DNA of 64,000 nucleotides, taken from NCBI GenBank assembly GCA_963814805.1, contig CAWFER010000012.1, positions 124,001 to 188,000 on the forward strand. The letters run 5' to 3'. Origin of the DNA: AP-15 sp963814805 (GTDB lineage Bacteria > Pseudomonadota > Alphaproteobacteria > ATCC43930 > CGMCC-115725). The notes beneath the pieces are model-generated. The model was not told the DNA's origin, did no database searches, and worked only from the letters and a program-made list of their open reading frames with translations. This document shows positions 36,544-46,536 of the stretch, piece after piece. A program made the translations under genes and the position numbers. Numbering within the stretch: the stretch's first letter is position 1; each line of letters starts with the position of its first letter.

Positions 36544-38532
36544 CCGGGCTCGGCCGGGCTCGCGGGCGACCGCCGGCGCGGGGCGCGACAGGGGCCGCCG
36601 CACCCGCAGCCGCCGGTCGCTTAGCGAAACGAGCCCGCCCAGCGCGGCCAACACCGCGCCGAACCAGATCCACGGCACCAGCGGGTTATAGTAGGCGCGC
36701 AGCACCCAACCGCCCTTGCCGTCCGGATCGCCGAGCGCCAGGTAGAGGTCGCCAAAGCCGTTGGTGGCGATCGCGGTGTTGGTGGTTGAGCTGCCGGCGA
36801 TCGGATACCAGCGGCGCTCGGGGTATAGGGCGAAGGGGGCGCTGCCGGGCCGATCGACGACGATCTCGGCGCGCTGCACCCGGTAATTTTCGACGTTGCC
36901 CTCGGTCACGCCGATAAAGTGCAGGGTGCGGCCGGCGATGTGCAGATTGTCGCCGGCATGCATGGTCACGATCTGCTCGCTGCGCCACGCGCTCGACACC
37001 GTGACCCCGGCGATCACGACGCCGATGCCGAAATGCGCCAGCGCATAGCCAAAGGTCCCGCGCGGCAAACCGCGCAGCCGGCGCAGCATGATCGCCGGCG
37101 GCTGCTTTGCCACACCCGCCCGGTCGGCGAGGTCGGTCAGGACCCCGAGCATCGCCCAGCTGGCGAGCGCAATGCCGCCGAGCGCCGCCGGCGAGGCGCT
37201 GCGATGAAAGAAATAGACGATCGCCGGGGCCAGCAGCGCGCCGACCATGGCCGGGGCGAGGCGGCGCAGCGCAGCGCCGAGATTTCCGTGCCGCCAGGCC
37301 AGCACCGGGCCGATCACCATGGCGATGACGCCGGGCGCTATGATCGGGACAAAGGTGCGATCGAAATATTGCGGGCCCACCGACAGCTTGACGCCGCTCC
37401 ATACCTGGGCGAACAGCGGATAGAAGGTGCCAAGAAACACCGTCGCCATGCCGGCCGCGAGCACCAGGTTGTTGAGAACGATGGCGCCCTCGCGGCTGAC
37501 CGGGGCGAAGGGGCGGCCGACTTCGAGACCCGGCGCGCGCAGCGCGTAGAGGATCAGGCCGCCGCCGATCGCGATCGCGATCAAGATCAGGATGTAGACG
37601 CCGCGGGCCGGGTCGAGGGCAAAGGAATGCACCGAGGTCAAGATCCCGGAGCGCACCAGAAAGGTGCCGACGAGGCTCATGCCAAAGGTCAGGATCGCCA
37701 GCAGCACGGTCCAGCGCTGCAGGCTTTCGCGCTTTTCGACGACCGCCGCCGAATGCAATAGCGCGGTGCCCAATAGCCACGGCATGAACGAGGCGTTCTC
37801 GACCGGGTCCCAATACCACCAGCCGCCCCAGCCGAGATCGTAATAAGCCCACCAGCTGCCCATCGCGATGCCGAGGGTGAGCCCGCACCACGCGATCAGG
37901 GTCCACGGCCGCACCCAACGCGCCCAGGCGGCGCCGACCCGGCCTTCGAGCAAGGCGGCGATCGCGAACGAATAGGTGATCGAGAAGCCGACATAGCCGA
38001 AATAGAGCATCGGCGGGTGAAAGGCGAGGCCCGGATCCTGCAGTAGCGGGTTGAGGTCGCGGCCGTCGGCCGGCACCGGGAACAGCCGGGCGAACGGGTC
38101 GGAGGTGCCGAGAATGAACAGCAGCGTCCCGAAGCCGAGCAGCCCCTGGATCGCCAGGGTGCGGGCGCGCAGGCTCGCCGGCAGCGAGCGCGCGAACAGC
38201 GCCACCAGCCCGCCGAACAGAGCCAGCATGAACACCCACAGCATCATCGAGCCTTCATGGCTGCCCCAGGCTCCGGTCACCTTGTAGAGCATCGGCTTTT
38301 CAAGGCTCGAATTCTCGAACACGTTGAGCACCGAGAAATCCGAGACGATGTGGGCGTGGATGAAAATCGCGAAGGACAGCGCCACCAGGCCCAGCTGTAA
38401 AAGCGCCGCCGGTCGCGCCAGATCCATCAGCGCTCGGCTCTTCGCCTGGGCGCCGATCAGCGGCACCACACCCTGGACCGCCGCGACCAGCAGCGCCAGC
38501 ACGAGCGCGAAATGGCCGATCTCTACGAGCAC
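36540..38532 (-). CDS. ccmF: CcmF, heme lyase subunit
   Basis: About 663 residues, GTG start at 38532 with CGGAGG upstream. It is a polytopic protein with the WWD signature WGGWWYWDPVENASFMPWLLG and the flanking heme-ligand histidines. CcmF with CcmH and CcmI attaches heme to apocytochrome c in the periplasm. The frame runs on into ccmH; the distance to the out-of-frame TGA at 36540-36542 is one base longer than a whole number of codons, consistent with a single insertion near the 3' end. ccmE, which commonly precedes ccmF, is absent here, as is ccmG between ccmF and ccmH. Confidence 0.9.
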
Positions 38533-38794
38533 GTCCTCGAGCCTCCGACCGACCTATCAACAGCGCGATATTGGCACGATGCGCGATCCGCTGCACTGGG
38601 CATCGTCAGCCGCGCGGATTGGGCGCGGAAACTCCTTGCTCCCGTGGTCGGAGAACTCTACACGCGGAGACAGCGGTCCGAGGGCCTTCGGAGGTCCCCG
38701 GTCGCTACGTTTACTTAATCGATGCAGCAGATCCGGCAGGGTGTGTTCGCACCAGTCCGACCATGACCTCCGGGCAGGCGGAGGACATGAAGCA

Positions 38795-39106
38795 GTGCGT
38801 GTGCTCAACAGCAACACCCTCCTCATGTTCGGAAAAGAGCACGCAGATGCGGATCTCGCGGTGCGCGAACTGAGCAGGACGCTTGGCAACGTTGCATGGT
38901 CAAGGATGCCGGATATCGTGGACGCGTACCATCAGCGATGGTGCTCAACGCAGACCGAGTCGTATTCCGAGTCAAGGGCAGCGACTACCGCGCAATTGTC
39001 GCATTCGATTTCCAACGGCGGGCGGCGTTCATAAAATTCGCGGGCATCCCACGCGGAATACGGAAAAATTGATGCTCTAACAGTGGACTTCCGTCCCAGA
39101 AACTAA
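38795..39106 (+). CDS. higB: HigB-type mRNA interferase toxin (two frame breaks)
   Basis: GTG start with GGCGGAGG upstream: MRVLNSNTLLMFGKEHADAD, continuing in another frame as MVLNADRVVFRVKGSDYRAI and AFIKFAGI, and in a third as HAEYGKIDALTVDFRPRN. The breaks are near 38933 (net one base missing) and 39048 (one extra C). The assembled chain of about 103 residues matches the HigB_toxin family, which cleaves mRNA. Base composition is clearly less GC-rich than the flanking ccm genes. The 262 bases between ccmF and this start show no gene. Confidence 0.75.
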
Positions 39107-39119
39107 CCAACCTGTCAAG

Positions 39120-39551
39120 ATGAAAAGCAATATGAAGTCGATTTCCCCGATTCGGGACGAGGCTGGTCATCGCGCTGCGTTGGCCGAAATCGAGCGGCTG
39201 TGGGGCGCGGCAACGGGCACACCTGAAGGTGATCGGCTGGGTGTGCTGATGGTTCTAGCCGATGACTACGAGCGTACAAATTGGCCTGACGAAAATTTGG
39301 ATCCGGTCAGCGCCATTGCCGCTCGGATGGAAAACTCTGGGCGCACCCGAAAGGATCTTGAAAAGATCGTCGGCTCTTCCGGTCGGGCGTCGGAGGTTTT
39401 GAATCGCAAGCGACACCTCACATTGCCAATGATTTGGAGACTCGTGCAGGAATGGAAGATGCTCGCAGAAATTCTTGTCCGCCCTTACAGACTTAGCTCA
39501 AGCGAATCAACCGGTTGGCATAAGACGAAGAGAGTTCGCGCTGCTTCCTGA
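39120..39551 (+). CDS. higA: HigA-type antitoxin
   Basis: 143 residues. An acidic N-terminal region (HRAALAEIERLWGAATGTPE) leads to a helix-turn-helix of the HigA kind: AIAARMENSGRTRKDLEKIV, then RASEVLNRKRHLTLPMIWRL and EILVRPYRL. It lies 13 bases after the toxin gene, the toxin-first order usual for higBA. The tail after PYRL is about 18 residues longer than usual, so an undetected frame error or stop change near the end is possible. The antitoxin neutralises HigB and represses the operon (family knowledge). Confidence 0.8.
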   Translation: MKSNMKSISPIRDEAGHRAALAEIERLWGAATGTPEGDRLGVLMVLADDYERTNWPDENLDPVSAIAARMENSGRTRKDLEKIVGSSGRASEVLNRKRHLTLPMIWRLVQEWKMLAEILVRPYRLSSSESTGWHKTKRVRAAS

Positions 39552-39613
39552 CGCGTCGGACGCGCCCGTTCCAGGAACCTGCTGCGGCGCCCCGTGCGCG
39601 CTTTCCGCCAGGC

Positions 39614-40821
39614 TCACCCGGATTCTCGATCGGCGAGCAGCATGCGGCCATAAGGCGCCATCGCCGCCTGGCGGCTGGCGGCGTGGTGGGTCAGGATGGT
39701 CATCACGTCGCGCCGGATCGCCCCAGCCGGTCGTTGTCGTAGACCCAGCGCGCGCCGTCCGCCTCGCACAGGCGGTCGAGCGCCGAGCCCACCTGGTGCT
39801 GCGCCTAGACCATGTCGCGGCGGGCGCGCAAGGCCTCGGCCTCGGTGATCTTGCGGCCCGAGCTGACCGCCGCGGTGCTGGCGTCGCGCCCGGCGTGGAG
39901 CAAGAGGGTCGCCGCGTCGATCGCGGCGGCGGCCTCGCCGATCGCCATCTGCACCACCTCGGACTGGGCCACCTTGGCCACTCCGCGCGAAACCCGGCCG
40001 GCCAATCCGGCGCAGGCGATATCGAGGGCGCGGCGGCCGAGCGCGATGCAGACCGGCGGCAACGAATAGGACACAAGAAACCCGCGCGGCGCGCGCAACA
40101 CCGGATAGTCGGGATGGACCAGCGCCCCCGGCGGGGTCGCCGGCGAACAGGTCGGCGACCATCACCGCGGCGGTGCTCGGGCACGAATACATCGTGCAGG
40201 ACCAGCGACTTGCTGCCGGTGCCGGCAAGGCCCAAGGTCTGCCAGTCGTCGACGATCTCGCATCTCGGCGAGCGGCGCCAGCAGATAGGCGATGTGGCGC
40301 GGGTCGCCCGCCTCGCCGAGAAAGGCGCCGAGGATCGCCCATTGCGCATGGTCGCAGCCGCTCGAAAACGGGAAATGGCCGGAAAGCCGCCAGCCGCCGG
40401 CGACGCGCTTGGCGGCGGCGCGCGGCGCCAGCGAGGACGCGGCGACCGCTTCGGGGTCGTCGCCCCAGACGTCGATCTGCGCCTGTTCGGGATATTGCGC
40501 GATGATCCATTGATGCTCGGCCAGCACCGCATAGACCCAGGCCGAGGACGCGCAGCCATAGGTCAATTCCTCGACGATCCGCGAGAACAGGCTGAACCGG
40601 CCCTGCATGCCGCCGAACCGCCGCGGCTGCAGGATGCGCAGGATGCCGGCCGCGCGATACTCGGCGATGGTCTGCGCCGGCAATTGCCGCGCCGCGGCCG
40701 CGGCCGGCGCGCGCTCGGCCAAGAGCGGGATCAGCGCCCGCGCCCGCGCCAGCACCGCGCGCTCGTCATCGGGCAGCGCGCTGTCGTCGCCCGAAGGAAG
40801 AACCGGATCGCAATGCGTCAT
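39614..40821 (-). pseudogene. Acyl-CoA dehydrogenase-fold flavin monooxygenase, broken in several frames
   Basis: The start MTHCDPVLPSGDDSALPDDE and body AGILRILQPRRFGGMQGRFS, GYCA-type FAD region SGHFPFSSGCDHAQWAILGA belong to the HpaC2/DszC-like group, in which an acyl-CoA dehydrogenase fold hydroxylates aromatics with a separate flavin reductase. The frame then changes near 40262 (to DDWQTLGLAGTGSKSLVLHD), near 40170, near 40125 and near 39690, and there is an in-frame TAG at 39805-39807 between RDMV and AQHQVGSALDRLCEA. The last piece is MTILTHHAASRQAAMAPYG. Substrate unknown. Whether the breaks are biological or sequencing errors cannot be told here. Confidence 0.6.
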
Positions 40822-40924
40822 AGGTTGAGCCTGCACCAGAGCTGGCGGCCGAGCAATGTCCCGCGACCGAGCATCGCGGATGATGCGGCCTGGCGAGGAT
40901 AATGCCGATCGATCGGGAGGCTCG

Positions 40925-41434
40925 CTAGAACGCGGCGCAAGAGTCGCGGGTGATCAGGCCGACCGATTGCTGGTGGAACCGGGTCTTGTAGGAATCGATC
41001 ACCGCCGAGAGCCGGCGGCCGAGATCGGGGGTTCGCCTGGTCGCGACAATCAGAATTTTGGTTGGGTCGCGGGCGATGAGGCCGGTCTGCGGGTTGCGCC
41101 ATTGACCTTGGCCATCGAACACGGTGAAGCCGTCGGGGAAGTTGGAAGTGATGATTTGCGCCGCGAACCCGGCCCATTCGGCGTCGGTCAGCGGCTCGCG
41201 GCCTCTGATGCGGCGGCCAAAGAACAATTCGGCGACCAGCATCCGCTGTTCCCCCGGCAAGAGGCAGGAGTAGCGCGCGGGCGGCGGCGGTGAGAGCTTT
41301 GGCGGCGTCGGCGGCGCGGCACAGCCCGACACGAAGATAAGAAGCAGCCCGGCGGCCGGATGAGAGCCAGAGCAGCGCCGGGACGAGATTGCCGCCGCGC
41401 TGCCCGCTTCGTGACGACAGCTCCTTTTCTTCAT
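40925..41434 (-). CDS. DUF3574 lipoprotein
   Basis: 169 residues from the ATG at 41434. The hydrophobic stretch AAGLLLIFVSGCA has a plausible lipobox (VSGC), followed by a Pro-rich spacer and the DUF3574 core: MLVAELFFGRRIRGREPLTD, EWAGFAAQIITSNFPDGFTV and KILIVATRRTPDLGRRL, ending in DSCAAF. Function is unknown for the family. The N-terminal 30 residues before the hydrophobic core look unusual for a signal peptide, so the start or frame may be off. It lies 41 bases downstream of the formate dehydrogenase gene. Confidence 0.65.
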   Translation of the reverse strand: MKKRSCRHEAGSAAAISSRRCSGSHPAAGLLLIFVSGCAAPPTPPKLSPPPPARYSCLLPGEQRMLVAELFFGRRIRGREPLTDAEWAGFAAQIITSNFPDGFTVFDGQGQWRNPQTGLIARDPTKILIVATRRTPDLGRRLSAVIDSYKTRFHQQSVGLITRDSCAAF

Positions 41435-41475
41435 TGCGAACGAAGCGCAGCAATCTTGCAATAAAGCTGGGATTG

Positions 41476-44245
41476 CTACTCCGCGGCCTCCCTGACCGCG
41501 GCGGGTTCGACCTTGGCGGCGCAGAATTTGAATTCGGGGATCTTGCCGTATCGGGTCGAGCTGCGGGTTGGTCAGGATGTTGGCGGCCGCCTCGGCGTAG
41601 CAGAACGGGATGAACACCATGCCCGGCGCCACCGCGCTGTCGGCGCGCGCCTTCAATTCGATCGCCCCGCGCCGGGTGGTGACCCGCACGCCGTCGCCGG
41701 CGGCGATGCCGAGCCGGCGCAACTCGGCGGGCGCCAGCTAGGCCACCGCCTCGGGCTCGAGCTCATCGAGCACGCTCGCCCGCCGGGTCATCGCCCCGGT
41801 GTGCCAATGTTCGAGCTGGCGGCCGGTGGTCAGCACCATCGGGTATTCGGCGTCGGGCTCCTCGGCCGGCGGGATGATCGCCGCCGGCACCAGCCGGCCG
41901 CGCCCCGAAGCGGTCGGAAAGCCGTCGCCAAAGACGATCTCGTGCCCGGGCTCGTCCTCGGCGTCGCACGGATAGGTCACCGATGATTCGCGTTCCAGCC
42001 GCTCCCAGGTGATGCCGTTCAGCGACGGCATCGCCAGCTTCATCTCGGCGAACACGTCGCGCGGGTGCGGGTAGTCCCAGTCGAGCCCGATGCGCCGCGC
42101 GATCTCCTGGATGATCCACAGATCCTCGCGCGCATTTCCCGGCAGCGGCAGGGCGCGGCGACCAATCTGCACCTGGCGGTTGGTGTTGGAGACGGTGCCG
42201 CTCTTTTCCGGCCAGGCCGAGGCCGGCAATACGACATCGGCGTATTTCGCGGTCTCGGTCAGGAACAGATCCTGGACGACGAGATGTTCGAGCTTGGCCA
42301 GAGCCTCGCGGGCGTGCTGCACGTCGGGGTCGGACATCGCCGGGTTCTCGCCCATGATGTACATGCCGCGGATCTCGTCGCGATGCACCGCGTCCATGAT
42401 CTCGACCACGGTCAGCCCGGCCTTGTCGTCGAGCGCAGTCCCCCACAGCGCCTCGAATTTCGCGCGCACCGCCGGGTCCACGACCGACTGATAGTCGGGA
42501 TAGACCATCGGAATGAGCCCGGCGTCGGAGGCGCCCTGCACGTTGTTCTGGCCGCGCAACGGGTGCAGCCCGGTGCCGGGGCGGCCGATCTGCCCGGTGA
42601 TCAAGGCCAAGCGCGATCAGGCAGCGCGCGTTGTCGGTGCCGTGGACATGCTGCGAGATGCCCATGCCCCAGAAGATGATCGCCTTCTCGGCGCGGGCGT
42701 AGGTGCGCGCGACGTGACGCAGCGTCGCCGCTTCGACGCCGCACAGCGGCGCCATCTTTTCCGGCGAATAGTCGCGGATATGCTCGCGCAATGCCTCGAA
42801 ATCCTGCGTGTGCGCCTGGACATACTGCCGGTCGTAGAGGTCTTCCTCGATGATCGTGTGCAACAGCGCGTTCAGCAGCGCCACGTCGCGGCCCGGATTG
42901 AAGCGCAGGGTCAGGGTCGCATGCCGCACCAGCGTGTGGCCGCGCGGGTCGATCACAAAGATCTGGGCGCCGCGTTTGGCGGCCTGCTTGAAAAAGGTCG
43001 CCGCCACCGGATGGTTCTCGGTCGGCCGCGCGCCGATGACGATGATGACGTCGGCATCGGCCGCCGCGGTAAAGGGCGCGGTCACTGCGCCCGAGCCGAT
43101 CCCCTCCATCAGCGCCGCGACCGAGGAGGCGTGGCAGAGCCTCGTGCAGTGATCGACATTGTTGCTGCCGAAGCCGGTGCGCACCAGCTTCTGGAACAGA
43201 TAGGCCTCTTCGTTCGTGCCCTTGGCCGAGCCGAAGCCCGGCGAGCGCCCGCTTGCCGTCGCCGGTCGCGGATCTGCCTGAGGCCGGCGGCGGCGCGGTC
43301 GAGCGCCTCCTCCCAGCTGGCCTTGCGGAAATGGGTGTAGGGGTTGGCCGGGTCGATCTCGACGTCGTGCTTCGACACCCCATCCTTGCGGATCAGCGGC
43401 TCGGTCAGGCGGTCCGGGTGGGCGACATAGTCGAAGCCGAAACGACCCTTGACGCACAGCCGGTTGTGGTTGGCCGGCCCGTCCCGGCCTTCGACCGCGA
43501 CGATGTGGTCGTCTTTGATCTGGTAGGTCAGCTGGCAGCCGACCCCGCAATAGGGGCACACGCTGTCGACCTCGCGGTCGGGGGCGTTGGCGAAGACGCC
43601 ATTGGCGTCGACCAGGGTCGCCGGCATCAATGCGCCGGTCGGGCAGGCCTGCACGCATTCGCCGCAGGCGACGCAGGTGCTCGATCCCATCGGGTCGTCG
43701 AAATCGAACACGATCTTTTCGTGATAGCCGCGCGCCGCCATGCCGATCACGTCGTTGACCTGGACCTCGCGGCAGGCGCGCACGCACAGATTGCACTCGA
43801 TGCAGGCGTCGAGCTGCACCGCCATCGCCGGGTGGCTGCGGTCGGGCGCCGGCGCGGCGTGGCGCGGAAAGCGGCTGTCGGCGACCTCGAGCCGGTCGGC
43901 CCATTGCCAGAAGCGCGAATTCGGGTCGTGCGCCGCCTCGCGCGACGGCTGGTCGCCGACCAGCAATTCGAACACCAGCTTGCGCGAGAAGCGGGCGCGC
44001 TCGCTCGCGGTCTGCACCTTCATCCCCGGCGCCGGCTGGCGCACGCAGGACGCGGCCAACACCCGCTCGCCCTCGATCTCGACCATGCAGGCGCGGCAAT
44101 TGCCGTCGGCGCGGTAGCCGGGCTTCGGCAGCCAGCACAGATGCGGGATCTCGATGCCCTGCCGGTTGGCGACCTGCCAGATCGTCTCGCCGGGCGCGGC
44201 CTCGACCTCGGCGCCGTCGAGGGTGAAGCGGATCGGATCGGTCAT
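41476..44245 (-). CDS. fdsA: Formate dehydrogenase alpha subunit, NAD-type (four frameshifts and one TAG)
   Basis: Domains in order: a [2Fe-2S] domain with Cys37, Cys50, Cys53 and Cys67; a NuoG-like His/Cys segment; two [4Fe-4S] sites (CIECNLCVRAC and CVACGECVQACPTGA); a Fe4S4 molybdopterin domain (VCPYCGVGC); and the catalytic domain, where TRLCHASS supplies the Mo-ligand Cys, not selenocysteine. Frame changes fall near 43260, 43235, 42605 and 41545, each one extra base. A TAG at 41738-41740 separates EPEAVA from LAPAELRRLGIAAGDGVRV in the same frame. Repaired length is about 921 codons. It oxidises formate to CO2. Confidence 0.85.
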
Positions 44246-44524
44246 GTCATGGTCGTCCCGATTTGCAGGAGGCGTTGGGCGGAACCCTTGCAGCGCCCAA
44301 ACCACTGCAACGCCTATAACGAAAATCACAGCGGGCACAGCTGCTGCTCCGATGAGCGCCGCATAATCCGCAACACTCCAAACTGAGCACCACCACCCTT
44401 CGCTCGCGCCGAACAGGCATCCGATCGCTGTTTGGAGCCTAACCCACTCGGCAACCACATAGATTGTGACCCAGATTGCAGAACCGACGATCCACAATCG
44501 GAGCAGGCCGCGCTGTACGTTCAA
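44242..44524 (-). CDS. Small membrane protein of two to three TM segments, unknown
   Basis: TTG start at 44524: MNVQRGLLRLWIVGSAIWVT, a loop with two Trp-rich turns, then VPAVIFVIGVAVVWALQGFR. It resembles the short MNxxRGLLRLW membrane proteins common in alphaproteobacteria. As sequenced, the frame runs without a stop into the formate dehydrogenase gene; a TGA overlapping that gene's ATG (44242-44244) lies one base out of frame and is the likely true stop. No function known. Confidence 0.55.
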
Positions 44525-44541
44525 GGGTTCACGCAGTTCAG

Positions 44542-44625
44542 ACGTAGGGCGGGTGAGCGAAGCGTAACCCGCCGCGCCGCGCGAACCGATGGCTGGTTGC
44601 GCTGCGCTCCACCCGCCCTACGAAT
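44542..44625. repeat. Dispersed intergenic repeat (GTAGGGCGGGT type)
   Basis: GTAGGGCGGGTGAGCGAAGC at the left and CTCCACCCGCCCTACG at the right are complementary ends of an element of about 85 bases. Related copies with the same ends lie at 48705-48782 and, more degenerate, at 49845-49893, so this is a repeat family of this genome. Confidence 0.7.
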
Positions 44626-44651
44626 TCGAGGGTGAAAAATGCGGCGGATGA

Positions 44652-46356
44652 TCACGCCAGATCCTCGCGGAAATGCTTCAGCACTTGCTTCACCGGGTTC
44701 ATCGCCGCCTGGCCGAGGCCGCAGATCGAGGCGTCGCTCATCACCCGGGTCAACTCCTGCAGCAGCTCTTCGTCCCAATGCGGTGCGGTCATCAGCTTGA
44801 CCGCCTTTTCGGTGCCGGCGCGGCACGGCGTGCACTGGCCGCAGCTCTCATCCTCGAAAAAGCGCAACAGGTTCAGCGCCACCGCCTTCATGTCGTCCTT
44901 GTCGGACAAGCACGACAACCGCGCCCGAGCCGGTAAAGCAGCCATGCGGTTCGAGGGTGCCGAAATCGAGCGGGATGTCGGCCATCGCCGCCGGCAATAT
45001 GCCGCCCGAGGCGCCGCCCGGCAGATATCCCTTGAAGGCGTGGCCCGCGGCCATGCCGCCGCAGAATTCGTCGATCAGCTGGCGCGCGGTGATCCCGGCC
45101 GGGGCGAGCTTGACCCCCGGGTCCTTGACCCGTCCCGACACCGAGAACGTCCGCAGCCCCTTGCGCCCGTTGCGGCCCTGGCCGGTGAACCAGTCGGCGC
45201 CCTTCTCGACGATGTCGCGCACCCAATAGAGGGTCTCGACATTGTTGCACAGGGTCGGCCGGCCAAAGAGCCCGACCTGGGCCGGAAACGGCGGCCGCTG
45301 CCGCGGCAGCCCGCGCTTGCCCTCGATGCTTTCGAGCATCGCCGATTCTTCGCCGCAGATATAGGCGCCCGCACCCCGGCGCAGGTGGATATGGCGCATG
45401 CGGCGACAGCCCGGCCGCATCGAGCGCCGCGATCTCGCTGTCGAGGATCGCCCGGCATTGCGGGTATTCGTCGCGCAGATAGATATAGACATCGGCGGCC
45501 TCGACCACCCAGGCGGCGATCAGCATCCCTTCCAGAAACCGATGCGGGTCGGTTTCGAGAAAATAGCGGTCCTTGAAGGTGCCGGGCTCGCCCTCATCGG
45601 CGTTGACCGCGAGCAGCCGCGGTGCGGGCTCCTGGCGCACCAGTCGCCATTTGCGCCCGGTCGGAAACCCGGCGCCGCCGAGCCCGCGCAGCCCCGAATG
45701 TTCGAGCGCCTCGATCAGCTCCGCGGGCTGGCGCTCGCCGGCGAGACAGGATTGCAGCAGCCGGTAGCCGCCGCCGGCGCGATAGGCGTCGAGGCCGATA
45801 AAGGCCGGGACCGGCGGGTGCGTCTCGCCGGCGGCGACAGCGGCCGCGACCGAGGCGGCGGTCGCATGCTCGTGCAGAGCGTGGCCGATCGCGACCACCG
45901 GCGCGTGATCGCAGCCGCCCATGCACGGCGCGCGCACGACCCGCACCTCGCCGCCGAGCCGGCTCTGCAGCTCGGCGAGCAATGCCGGCGCGCCGGCGAG
46001 TTCGCAGCTGAGGCTGTCGCACACCCGCACGGTCAGCGGCGGCGGCGGCGCTCGTCATCCATGACGATGTCGAAATGGGCGTAGAACGAGGCGACCTCGT
46101 AGACCTCGACCAGGGCGAGGCGCATCTCCTCGGCCAGCGCCGCCATGTGGCGCGCGTAGAGGCAGCCGAAATGGTCCTGCAGCAGGTGCAGATGCTCGAT
46201 CAACAGGTCGCGCCGGCGCTCGCGATCGCCGAGCAGGGCCTGGACCTCGTCGAGCGCGGCCGGGTCGACCTGCCGGCCCTTGGGATGATCGAGCCCGCGC
46301 CGCCTGCCGGAGCCCGGATGAATGCGGCGGTCGTGATGCCTTACGGATTGCGGCAT
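44652..46356 (-). CDS. Fused NuoE/NuoF-type diaphorase subunit of formate dehydrogenase (three frame breaks)
   Basis: The N-terminal part is NuoE/FdsG-like: HPKGRQVDPAALDEVQALLG, LIEHLHLLQDHFGCL, and the [2Fe-2S] cysteines in VCDSLSC and APCMGGC. It continues without a gap into the NuoF/FdsB-like part: LRGLGGAGFPTGRKWRLV (FMN), RRGAGAYICGEESAMLESIE (NAD) and SCGQCTPCRAGT ([4Fe-4S]). Breaks are near 46045 (in a GCC run), 45405 and 44915. Repaired length is about 568 residues. It passes electrons from formate to NAD+. It lies upstream of fdsA, separated by a repeat element and a small membrane-protein gene. Confidence 0.82.
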
Positions 46357-46371
46357 GTGATCGCCGCTGAA

Positions 46372-46510
46372 ATCCCCTCTCCGCCCTTCAAGGGGGAGCG
46401 GGAGGGACCCGCGCCGAGAATTGTGAGGGTGAGGTGGGACTCTCCGCCAGCGCTCTGGGACCGGCCGCCTTACCCCAACCCTCTCCCCCCCGAGGGGCGG
46501 AGACGGGGAA
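46372..46510. repeat. Dispersed intergenic repeat (CCCCTCTCC/CCCTCTCCC type)
   Basis: CCCCTCTCCGCCCTTCAAGG and TGAGGGTGAGGTGGG on the left, CCCCAACCCTCTCCCCCCCG on the right. This is the familiar purine/pyrimidine-skewed palindromic element found between genes in many proteobacteria. It fills most of the gap between frc and the fused diaphorase gene. I see no gene in it. Confidence 0.6.
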
Positions 46511-46536
46511 TCGCGGGCGAGAGCCCCGGGTCGCCA

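Noticed and set aside
38512..38718. Plus-strand frame of 68 codons overlapping the ccmF start
   Set aside because: No recognisable domain, antisense to ccmF at its start, and the ribosome site evidence favours higB downstream.
43140..43160. Selenocysteine at the formate dehydrogenase active site
   Set aside because: The position reads TRLCHASS with a normal Cys codon, and no UGA is present there.
42065..44386. Long plus-strand open frames opposite the formate dehydrogenase genes
   Set aside because: Antisense shadows produced by high third-position GC; the minus strand carries the cysteine motifs.
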